A program made the position numbers and the translations under genes. The notes under the pieces were generated by a model. The model did not search any database and was not told the DNA's origin. It was given only the letters and a program-made list of their open reading frames with translations. Below, one piece after another: positions 25,314 through 33,114 of a stretch of 64,000 nucleotides of DNA (positions within the stretch are counted from its first letter, which is position 1; the number at the start of each line of letters is the position of its first letter). This DNA is from JAXMAR01 sp046350295 (GTDB taxonomy: Bacteria; Planctomycetota; Planctomycetia; Gemmatales; Gemmataceae): NCBI GenBank assembly GCA_046350295.1, contig JAXMAR010000018.1:68663-132662 (forward strand). The letters run 5' to 3'.

Positions 25314-28300
25314 ATGCCGGACCGTTCCTTCGTCCATCTCCATTGCCACACGCACTACAGCCTTCTCGACGGCGCCAACCGCGTGCCTGAGCTTGTCGCC
25401 CATGTCAAGAAGCTCGGCATGAACGCCGTCTCCATGACGGACCACGGCAACCTCTTCGGGGCCATCGAGTTCTACAAGGAGTGCACGGCCGCGGGCGTCA
25501 ACCCGATCGTCGGCTACGAAGCGTACGTGGCGCCGGCGAAACGGGGCGAGCGCGAGGCGAAGCGGCGCGGCGAGGCGGGGTTTCATCTCACGCTGCTGGC
25601 CCAGAACGCGATCGGCTTCAAGAACCTCGTGAAGATGTCGTCCGTCGCCTACCTCGAGGGCTACCACTACGTCCCGCGCATCGACAAGGAGTTGCTCGAG
25701 GCCCACAAGGACGGCATCATCTGCCTCTCGGGCTGCGCCTCCAGCGAGTTCTCCGAGTTCATCCTCAAGGACCAGATGGACGAGGCGACAGAGCTGGCCG
25801 GCTGGTTCGCCAAGCTCTTCGGCAAGAACTTCTACGTCGAGATCCAGAACAACGGCCTCGATATTCAAAAGCGCTGCGCCGAGGGGGCGATCGACATTGC
25901 GAACCGGCTCGGCTTGCCGCTGGTGGCGACATCCGACGCGCATTACCTCAAGCAGGAGGACGCGTTTCCGCACGACGTGCTCCTCTGCATCAACACCGGC
26001 CGGACGCTGAAGGACGAGAACCGGATGCGCTACGGCAGCGACCAGTTCTACGTGCGGCCGCCGGAGGAGATGTACAAGCTGTTTCCGGGGCACGAGGCGG
26101 CGGTGCAGCGGTCGCAGGAGATCGCGAACGGCGTCGACATCAAGCTCGACTTCAAGGCGCGGCACTTCCCCGTCTTCACGCCCCCCAGGGGAAAGAAGCC
26201 GGAGACGTATCTGAAGGAGCTGTGCGAAGCGGGATTGGAGGAGCGTTACGGGGCGACGGCGCCGAAGGAGGCGCAGGCGCGGATGGCGGAGGCGCGGAAG
26301 CGGCTCGACCTTGAGCTGGGCGTCATCAACAAGATGGGCTTCGCCAGCTATTTCCTCATCGTCTGGGATTTCGTCCGCTTCGCCATCAGCAAGAACATCC
26401 CGGCCAGCGCCCGCGGCTCGGCGTGCGGCGCCATCGTCAGCTATGTACTCAAGCTGAGCCACGTCTGCCCGATCGAGTACGACCTGCTGTTCGAGCGCTT
26501 CCTCGACCCGAACCGCAGCGAGGCGCCCGATATCGACATCGACTTCTGCCAGGACCGTCGCGAGGAAGTCATCCAGTACGTCCGCGAGAAGTACGGCGAG
26601 AGCAGCGTCGCCCAGATCGGCACCTTCGGCACGCTCGCGGCCAAGGCGGCCATCAAGGACGTAGGCCGGGTCATGGACATCCCGCTCGACCGCGTCATCC
26701 GGCTGACGGCGATGGTGCCGGCCGTGCTCAACATCACGCTCGAAGAAGCGCTGCAGCAGTCGCCTGACCTGCGTCGCGAATACGACAACGACGCCGACAT
26801 CCACAAGCTGATCGACACGGCGATGAAGCTGGAGGGGACCAATCGCCAGGCGGGAACGCACGCGGCGGGGGTCGTCATCGCCAACGGGCCGATCACGGAT
26901 TACGTGCCGGTGCAGCGGGTGCTGCGCAAGGGGTACGACAACGGCAATCGCGGCGGCGAGGCGGTGCTGACCACGCAATGGGTGATGGGGGACCTCGAAA
27001 AGGTCGGCATGCTGAAGATGGACTTCCTCGGCCTGCGGACGCTGACCGTGGTCGAGAACACGTTCAAGTTGATCGTCAAGGATCGCGTTCTCGGTCGGAG
27101 CGGCACGCGGGGAACACCGGGAAACAAGCCGCTGAGCGAGTGGCGTGAGCCGGCTTTCCATGACGCCATCGAAGCGATCAAGGACAGTGACCCGCGCACC
27201 TATGACCTGCTCACGCGCGAGCTGAAGGGCATCCCGCTCGACGACAAGGCGACCTTCGCGCTGTTGCAAAAGGGAGACGCCAAGGGCGTGTTCCAGATGG
27301 AGTCCGACGGCATCCGCGAGCTCCTGAAGCGGATGAAGCCGGACAACGTGCGCGACCTGATCGCGACCAACGCCCTCTATCGCCCCGGACCCTTGGGCGG
27401 CGGCATGGTCGACGCCTACGTCAACCGCAAGCACGGCCGCGAGAAACCGGTCTACGAGCACGCGGTGATGGAGGAGGTGCTGGCGGAGACCTACGGCGTG
27501 CTCATCTATCAAGAGCAGGTGATGCGCGTCCTCAACCGGCTGGGCGGCATCGAGCTGGCCAGCGCGTACGCCTGCATCAAAGCGATCAGCAAGAAAAAGC
27601 AGGAGATCATCGACGAGCGGCGCGTGCAGTTCGTCAAGGGGGCGACGGCGCAGGGCCTCGACGAGGCGACGGCGGTCAAGATCTGGGACCTCATCGTCCA
27701 GTTCGCCGGCTATGGCTTCAACAAGTCGCATAGCGCCGCTTATGCCCTGCTCGGTTACCAGACGGGTTATCTGAAGACGCACTACACGCCCGAGTTCATG
27801 GCCGCCCTCCTTTCGAGCGAGATCGAGGACAGCAACAAGCGCGACCTGATGGTGCAGCACATCGAGGACGCCAAGAAGCTCGGCGTCGAGGTGCTGCCGC
27901 CGGACGCGCAGACGTGCGAGCCGGATTTCACCGTCGAAGGAGGCAAGATCCTGTTCGGCCTGTGCGCCGTCAAGGGGCTGGGGCGCGGGGCGGCGGAGGA
28001 GATTCGCCGCGTGCGCATCGCCGGGGGCCCGTTCAAGGACATCTTCGATTTCTGCGAGCGCATCGATCACAAGCAGGTCCCCAAGGCCGCGATCGAGAAG
28101 CTGATCAAGGCGGGCGGGCTCGACAGGCTGGGCGGGCATCGGGCCCAGCTCTACGAGGCGCTGGGACGGGCCATGGAGTCGGCCGGGCAAACGCAGGAGG
28201 ACAAGCGGCACGGCCAGGGGAACCTGTTCGAGACGTTCGGCGAGACAACCACGGAAGCGGCCGCGACCGTCGACGGCCTGCGCGACATCCCCGCGTGGCC

Positions 28301-28976
28301 GCCGGCGGAGCAACTGAAGTACGAGAAGGAGGCGCTCGACTTCTACATCTCGAGCCATCCCTTGGCTCAGTTCCAGGACACGCTGGACCGCTTCGCCTCG
28401 ACGAAGGTGAAGGACCTGTCCGGCATGGCGCCGAACCAGGAAATCTTCATGGGGGGCATGCTCACGCAGGTCCGCTTCATGAACACCAAGAAGGCGCGGA
28501 ACGGCAACTCGCGCTACGTCCGCTGCAAGCTCGAAGACTTCACCGGGGCCGCCGAGTGCGTGATGTGGCCGGACGACTACATCAAGTACAAGGACCTGAT
28601 CGACGAGGACAGGATCGTCTTCGTGCAGGGGACGGTGGAGAAGAACCGCGAGGAACCGGGCCTGGTGCTGACGCGCGTCATGACCATGGAGCAGGGGCAG
28701 AAGGAGCGGACGACGGGACTGGTCCTCTTGATGAGCTTGAGGCAGCATCAGCCGCAACAGCTCGAAGCGATCGCCCAGGTGCTGCGGCGTTCGCAGGGAA
28801 ACGTGCCGGTGTTCTTGCATGTGCAGGACGCGGCGGGCAAGTGGCTGAAGTTGAAGGCGAGCGATTCGTATCGCATCAACCCGGCGACGCTGGCAAAGCA
28901 GGATTTGGAAGTCATCCTCGGGCCGGGGCGCGTCGAGTTCGCGCGGCAGGGGAGCTACAATGGGAATGGGCGGTGA
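25314..28976 (+). CDS. dnaE: DNA polymerase III alpha subunit
   Basis: The replicative C-family polymerase, 1220 residues. An N-terminal PHP domain has well-preserved metal-ligand motifs (HLHCHTHYSLLDG, MTDHGN). The polymerase core includes GRGSACGAIVSYVL and the catalytic aspartates in PDIDIDFCQDRRE (about residue 405), then a fingers region (GVFQMESDGIRELLKRM), a helix-hairpin-helix region and an OB-fold near residues 1045-1110 (IFMGGMLTQVRF). The intact PHP histidines differ from the degenerate PHP domain of E. coli and suggest a bound metal, possibly proofreading. The ATG has AAGGA upstream. Nothing is coupled downstream within 70 bases. Confidence 0.98.
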   Translation: MPDRSFVHLHCHTHYSLLDGANRVPELVAHVKKLGMNAVSMTDHGNLFGAIEFYKECTAAGVNPIVGYEAYVAPAKRGEREAKRRGEAGFHLTLLAQNAIGFKNLVKMSSVAYLEGYHYVPRIDKELLEAHKDGIICLSGCASSEFSEFILKDQMDEATELAGWFAKLFGKNFYVEIQNNGLDIQKRCAEGAIDIANRLGLPLVATSDAHYLKQEDAFPHDVLLCINTGRTLKDENRMRYGSDQFYVRPPEEMYKLFPGHEAAVQRSQEIANGVDIKLDFKARHFPVFTPPRGKKPETYLKELCEAGLEERYGATAPKEAQARMAEARKRLDLELGVINKMGFASYFLIVWDFVRFAISKNIPASARGSACGAIVSYVLKLSHVCPIEYDLLFERFLDPNRSEAPDIDIDFCQDRREEVIQYVREKYGESSVAQIGTFGTLAAKAAIKDVGRVMDIPLDRVIRLTAMVPAVLNITLEEALQQSPDLRREYDNDADIHKLIDTAMKLEGTNRQAGTHAAGVVIANGPITDYVPVQRVLRKGYDNGNRGGEAVLTTQWVMGDLEKVGMLKMDFLGLRTLTVVENTFKLIVKDRVLGRSGTRGTPGNKPLSEWREPAFHDAIEAIKDSDPRTYDLLTRELKGIPLDDKATFALLQKGDAKGVFQMESDGIRELLKRMKPDNVRDLIATNALYRPGPLGGGMVDAYVNRKHGREKPVYEHAVMEEVLAETYGVLIYQEQVMRVLNRLGGIELASAYACIKAISKKKQEIIDERRVQFVKGATAQGLDEATAVKIWDLIVQFAGYGFNKSHSAAYALLGYQTGYLKTHYTPEFMAALLSSEIEDSNKRDLMVQHIEDAKKLGVEVLPPDAQTCEPDFTVEGGKILFGLCAVKGLGRGAAEEIRRVRIAGGPFKDIFDFCERIDHKQVPKAAIEKLIKAGGLDRLGGHRAQLYEALGRAMESAGQTQEDKRHGQGNLFETFGETTTEAAATVDGLRDIPAWPPAEQLKYEKEALDFYISSHPLAQFQDTLDRFASTKVKDLSGMAPNQEIFMGGMLTQVRFMNTKKARNGNSRYVRCKLEDFTGAAECVMWPDDYIKYKDLIDEDRIVFVQGTVEKNREEPGLVLTRVMTMEQGQKERTTGLVLLMSLRQHQPQQLEAIAQVLRRSQGNVPVFLHVQDAAGKWLKLKASDSYRINPATLAKQDLEVILGPGRVEFARQGSYNGNGR

Positions 28977-29048
28977 CCCGCTAGCCTACATGGTGAAGGT
29001 ATCCGGCGCCCGGTCTTTGCGGCGGCACGTGAGCACCTGGAGACGAGG

Positions 29049-29300
29049 ATGATTATTCAACTTCCAAGCGATCTAGAAGCGTTCGTGGACGCCCGCGCCC
29101 GAGCGAGCGGAGCGCGCCCGGAGGATTTCATCGTCGACTTGCTCCGGACGCTGAAGGAATCGCGCGCCGAGCTCGAGGCGAAACTGCTGGAAGGCGTGGA
29201 CGATCTCGACCGGGGCGAAGGCAGAGCCATGCAAGCGAGCGATTGGGAGGCGCTGCGGCGTCGGGTGCGCGAGCGGTTCGGCGAGGATGAACAACCTTGA
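29049..29300 (+). CDS. ParD-like antitoxin
   Basis: An 83-residue protein starting IIQLPSDLEAFVDARARASG, a ribbon-helix-helix-type beginning followed by FIVDLLRTLKESRAELEAKL and a flexible acidic C-terminus. The layout fits antitoxins that bind DNA through the N-terminus and the toxin through the tail. Its stop codon overlaps the TTG start of the next gene, which encodes a ParE-like toxin, so translation is coupled. Autoregulation of the pair is expected but no operator was identified. Confidence 0.78.
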   Translation: MIIQLPSDLEAFVDARARASGARPEDFIVDLLRTLKESRAELEAKLLEGVDDLDRGEGRAMQASDWEALRRRVRERFGEDEQP

Positions 29301-29605
29301 GCCGCATCATCGTCCGCTCTCCGCGAACCGAAGCGGATCTGGAGGAGATCCTCGACTATCTGGGGCGCCAGAGTGCCCAGCTCGCCTATCGTTTTCTGAG
29401 GATGGCTGAAACGACCTTCGCTTTCCTTGCGAAGTCTTCTGATCCTGGATCTCCGTTCGACGGCGCTGAGCCTCGGCTTGCCAATCTGCGTTACTGGCCT
29501 ATCAAGAGATTCCCCAATCATCTTGTTTTCTTCCGGACGACGGAAACCGAACTACAGATCGTGCGCGTGCTGCATGGCGCCAGGAATCTGGAAGCGATCT
29601 TGTAG
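29297..29605 (+). CDS. ParE/RelE-superfamily toxin
   Basis: A 102-residue protein with the family pattern IIVRSPRTEADLEEILDYLG, a middle GAEPRLANLRYWPIKRFPNH and the C-terminal strand LQIVRVLHGARNLEAIL. ParE-type toxins of this fold poison DNA gyrase, while RelE types cut mRNA. The absence of obvious catalytic residues and the PRLANLRYWP motif favour the ParE side. It starts at a TTG overlapping the antitoxin stop, with GAGGAT as ribosome site inside the antitoxin gene. Confidence 0.83.
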   Translation: MSRIIVRSPRTEADLEEILDYLGRQSAQLAYRFLRMAETTFAFLAKSSDPGSPFDGAEPRLANLRYWPIKRFPNHLVFFRTTETELQIVRVLHGARNLEAIL

Positions 29606-29817
29606 CGTTGTATCGCCGCCTCGGCGACGCGGCCCATGGCGAGGCAGGTGAAAAGGAACGTCTGGCGCGTCTTGTACGCCAATCCTTGCGACTACACTCG
29701 CATTTTTTCGCCACGGCCCTAATCCCGGCAAGGAACCGTGAAAAACGCCGCTCTTTTTTCTTGATCGGCCTTCGCTGGGGACCTCACAATGCAGCCTCTC
29801 GCCCGGGAGGCGCCCGC

Positions 29818-31485
29818 ATGGATCCCTTGCAACCGCTGGTGATCACGGTACACGGCATCAATTCCGACGGCGAATGGCAGGACTTGGTGGAGCCGATTCT
29901 CGAGCCGCACTGTCATTGCGAGCCGATCCGCTATCGCGCGTACCGCTGCTTCGGGGCGTTGCGTCAGTTCGTCGGGCCGTGGAGCCTGCGCGTTTCGTTC
30001 TTTGCCCTGGGGGCGATGCTGGGGGACGCCGCGGCGCCGGCGACGCCGCTGGCGCTCTCTGTCCTCGGCGGCTTCGCGGCGTTGATGGCGGTCCTGTCGA
30101 TCTGGCCGACGCCGCGGACCGCGAGTCAGGAGCTTCTGTATCTAAGCGTCGCGCTGGGCGCCGGTTTCTTGCTCCAGCGGTTGTGGCTGCGGGGACAGGC
30201 GTGTCCCTTTCGCCTGGAGTGGGCGCTCGTTCTCTGGACCGCGGCCCTGGCGCTGGGCGTGACCATGGAGATCGTCACCCACGCGTACGGGGCGAGCGCC
30301 TGGATCTGGCAGATCGTCGGTCTGTCGCTTTTCCTTCTGAGCTTGATCGTGCCGCTCTTGACGACCGCGTTCCGCGCCCCGTGGAGCTGGACGGCGGCCA
30401 GGGCCTACCTCCTGGTCCTCGCGCTGCTTGCCGCGCCGTGGGAGGCCGCCTGGACGCGGCGTTCACTGCTGCGGTGGTTCGAGGCGCAGGTGCTCGAGAA
30501 GATCGCCGACCACCGCGCCCTGGCGCCGGAACTCGATCCCCCGGCCCCGGTCCACATCATCGCCCACAGCTTCGGTACCTATCTGACGGGCATGACACTG
30601 CGGCGCCACGCCCACAACGGGCTGCGCGTGGGTCGGGTGATCCTGGTCGGCAGCGTCCTGGCGCGGGACTATCCCTGGCACGAGCTCGCGGACGGCGTCG
30701 AAATCTTCAAACAGGTGCGGAACGAAGCCGGCGGTCGCGACATCGTGGTGACACTCGCGGGCTGCGCCGCCTGGATTTCCTCGACCCTGGAGCTGGGCCG
30801 CGCGGGCCGGCACGGCTTTGTCGAGGAGCCGGAAGCGCCGGTCCACGGAGTGAGCCATCCCCTGGAGCACTGCGAGCAGTGCTTGGCGCCGTCGCAGGAG
30901 GGGCGGCGCCTGGTCCACAACGTGAAGCTGCCGACGTTCCGGCACAGCGACGCGTTTCTGGTGCTGGAGCGCGTGAGCGCGTTCTGGCTCCCCTGGCTGT
31001 GCGAGCGCGAGGCGGGGGAGTTCTGGGACTTTCGCCGCCTGTGCGTGCAGGCCACGATCTACGAAGCGCTGCTCGCCCAGGGTCTGATGCGGGACCGCGG
31101 GCGCGGCCAGAAGATGCTGCTGGCGCTGACCGATCAGCTGAAGGGGCGCGTGTGGACCTGGACGCAGGGCCGGCGCCCGGGCGTGACCTTCGGTCAATAC
31201 GTGCTGCTCATGGCCCAGTCCGCGCTGGCGGCGCGGGTGGGGGGCAGGTTGGGGCGGCGACTGAGCGCGGTGGAAGAGGCGACGATCTTGAAGCGCGCGG
31301 CGGAGCGGTTGGACGCGATCCTGGCGAAGCTGCGGCGCCGGGTTTACGACGGGCACCTGTTGGCGCGGGAGATGATGCGCCACGGGCCGCGCGCGCTGTC
31401 GGTCGAAGAGAAACACCAGCTGCGCAGCCTCGAGCCGGTGACGGCGGTCTTGCAGGTAATCCAGGCCGGGTTTAACGTGAGGTAA
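29818..31485 (+). CDS. Membrane alpha/beta-hydrolase split by transmembrane helices
   Basis: A 555-residue protein. It opens with the oxyanion-loop strand of an alpha/beta hydrolase (LVITVHGINSDGEWQDLVEP). About five or six hydrophobic segments follow between residues 55 and 215 (FFALGAMLGDAAAP, LLYLSVALGAGFLLQRLWL, ALVLWTAALALGVTM, IVGLSLFLLSLIVPLL, LLVLALLAAPWEAAW). Only then, at about residue 246, comes the nucleophile elbow HIIAHSFGTYLTG. The likely serine is in HSFGT. The long C-terminus is helical and unassigned. The ATG at 29818 has a GGGAGG ribosome site. Its stop overlaps the start of the ECF sigma gene (TAATG), so the two are coupled. A lipid or envelope substrate is inferred. Confidence 0.78.
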   Translation: MDPLQPLVITVHGINSDGEWQDLVEPILEPHCHCEPIRYRAYRCFGALRQFVGPWSLRVSFFALGAMLGDAAAPATPLALSVLGGFAALMAVLSIWPTPRTASQELLYLSVALGAGFLLQRLWLRGQACPFRLEWALVLWTAALALGVTMEIVTHAYGASAWIWQIVGLSLFLLSLIVPLLTTAFRAPWSWTAARAYLLVLALLAAPWEAAWTRRSLLRWFEAQVLEKIADHRALAPELDPPAPVHIIAHSFGTYLTGMTLRRHAHNGLRVGRVILVGSVLARDYPWHELADGVEIFKQVRNEAGGRDIVVTLAGCAAWISSTLELGRAGRHGFVEEPEAPVHGVSHPLEHCEQCLAPSQEGRRLVHNVKLPTFRHSDAFLVLERVSAFWLPWLCEREAGEFWDFRRLCVQATIYEALLAQGLMRDRGRGQKMLLALTDQLKGRVWTWTQGRRPGVTFGQYVLLMAQSALAARVGGRLGRRLSAVEEATILKRAAERLDAILAKLRRRVYDGHLLAREMMRHGPRALSVEEKHQLRSLEPVTAVLQVIQAGFNVR

Positions 31486-32033
31486 TGGCTGACGACGCCG
31501 AGGCCCTGAAGGACGTGCTGGAAAGGCTGGCGCGGGCGCCCCAGGAGCCGGCCGCCTGGCGCGAGCTGCACCGTCTGACGGCGCCACTCGTGATCGGCAT
31601 GCTGTACCGCCGGCTGGGGGACGCGGCGCACTCCGAAGACGCGGCCCAGGAGGTGTTCCTGCGCCTGGCGCGCTACGCGCCGTTCAAGGACCTCAAGGCG
31701 CCGGAGACGTTCCGGCGCTATCTCTGGTCGGTCTGCCGCAACACGGCGCGCGACTACTGGCGGCGCCGGCTGCGCGACGCCCAGCGCGAAGTCCCGCTGA
31801 GCGAGGAGCCGCCGACCGGCGCGGGCTCGCCGGAGGAGGCGGCGCAGCTCGATGAGTCGCTCGAGGTCATTTGCGGCCGGCTCGACCCGACGGATCGCAC
31901 GCTTCTGCTCCTGGTGCTGCGTGGGACCCGGCTGCCGGAAATCGCGTCCAAGCTGGGACTTAGCTACGCCAACGCGGGTGTGCGGCTGCACCGGCTGCGG
32001 CGCCGGATTCAGGCGTTTCTGGGAAAACCGTGA
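31485..32033 (+). CDS. ECF-type RNA polymerase sigma factor
   Basis: A 182-residue sigma-70 family protein. Region 2 is readable as LIGMLYRRLGD-type helices with SEDAAQEVFLRLARY, TFRRYLWSVCRNTARDYWRR. Region 4 comprises LDPTDRTLLLLVLRGTRLPE and IASKLGLSYANAGVRLHRLR. It recruits RNA polymerase to a stress or envelope regulon. Its start codon overlaps the hydrolase stop, and a protein with a zinc anti-sigma motif is encoded 118 bases downstream, so a regulatory unit of three genes is likely. Confidence 0.93.
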   Translation: MADDAEALKDVLERLARAPQEPAAWRELHRLTAPLVIGMLYRRLGDAAHSEDAAQEVFLRLARYAPFKDLKAPETFRRYLWSVCRNTARDYWRRRLRDAQREVPLSEEPPTGAGSPEEAAQLDESLEVICGRLDPTDRTLLLLVLRGTRLPEIASKLGLSYANAGVRLHRLRRRIQAFLGKP

Positions 32034-32151
32034 TCGCGCGTTTCTTTCTGTAAAACCGCGGCCGCCGCGGAGGTATAGGAAGGTAGAGAACGAGGCTTCT
32101 CGATGGGGCAACCCTGAGGGCCTCAGAGCAGCCCCTGAGAGCGAGGCGATC

Positions 32152-32859
32152 ATGGCGATCAAGCATACCAAGCCCGAGACTCTGGTTGGCCCGGAGACGG
32201 ATACGATCGAAGTCGCCCCCCTCGTGCCCGAGCGGCCCGAGCCGCCGGAGATCGTCGCGGCGGAGCCGTATGCCGCCATGCCGGCCATGCCGGCCATGCC
32301 GGCGCCCTCGATCCCGCTGATGGACGTCGGGGCGACGCTCGACGAGATCGCCTTTGCCGACGCAAATGATCTTGCGTCCGTCTGCGAATTGCTGGCGCCT
32401 CCCGGCGGGACGGAGACCATGGCCGTCGCCGCGGAGGAGACCGTGGGCTTCGTGGAGGAAGTCATCGGCCCGACGCCCCGGCTGTGGGACCGCGGACTCG
32501 GCATCGCGCCTCCGAAGGCAGGGTTCGACACCGCGCTGGAGGAGACGCTGGGGGAGTTCGACTCCAGCCTCGCGATGGGTGAGGCGGGCTTGACAGCTGC
32601 GCGGGCGAAGATGATGGCCGCCATGCCGGGGGCCGCCTGTCTCTATCCGTATGAGATCGAGGAGTACGCGCGGACGGGCCGGTTGAGCGAGCCCAGGCAG
32701 CGTCATGTCGAAAGCTGCGCGGCGTGCGCCGGCGTGCTCGCGGTGCAGCGCCGCCTTCACCAGGAGGACGAGGTGAGCGACGCGCACTGGGAATTGCTGG
32801 CCGCCCTGGCCGGGCAGCGCCGCGGCGATGCGTCGGGTCTCCGCACATCCCGCTTCTAG
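32152..32859 (+). CDS. Putative soluble zinc-binding anti-sigma factor (ZAS-like)
   Basis: A 235-residue protein. The last 60 residues resemble a ZAS domain: CLYPYEIEEYARTGRLSEPR, then the HxxxCxxC signature in RHVESCAACAGVL (His185, Cys189, Cys192). The first 150 or so residues are acidic and low in complexity (PAMPAMPAMPAP and many Glu/Pro). No transmembrane helix is present, so unlike most anti-sigma factors it would be cytoplasmic. Its position directly after an ECF sigma gene supports the role, which remains inferred. The ATG at 32152 is preceded by GAGGCGATC. Confidence 0.7.
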   Translation: MAIKHTKPETLVGPETDTIEVAPLVPERPEPPEIVAAEPYAAMPAMPAMPAPSIPLMDVGATLDEIAFADANDLASVCELLAPPGGTETMAVAAEETVGFVEEVIGPTPRLWDRGLGIAPPKAGFDTALEETLGEFDSSLAMGEAGLTAARAKMMAAMPGAACLYPYEIEEYARTGRLSEPRQRHVESCAACAGVLAVQRRLHQEDEVSDAHWELLAALAGQRRGDASGLRTSRF

Positions 32860-33114
32860 CCCTTCGAACGTCCCTTCCCGCATCGCACTTCTTTGCCATT
32901 GACCCTGCAAGCGGACGAAAAGGCGCGGCCGGGGCCGCGCCTAAAATATGAAGATTTTGCGCTTGAAATTCACTTCCGCTCCGCAGAAGATAGCACCACT
33001 CGCGGCAGGTCTTTTTCTCGTAAGTCCGTTCGCCCAACGCCCTACATAGTCTTCCGTGTCGCTTTTCGGCCACGAGCCTTGGGTTGGATTCCACCTGTCT
33101 TTGTGAGAACGCCG

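Noticed and set aside
24822..28820. 1332-residue minus-strand open frame
   Set aside because: It is fully antisense to dnaE. Composition is typical of a complementary-frame shadow.
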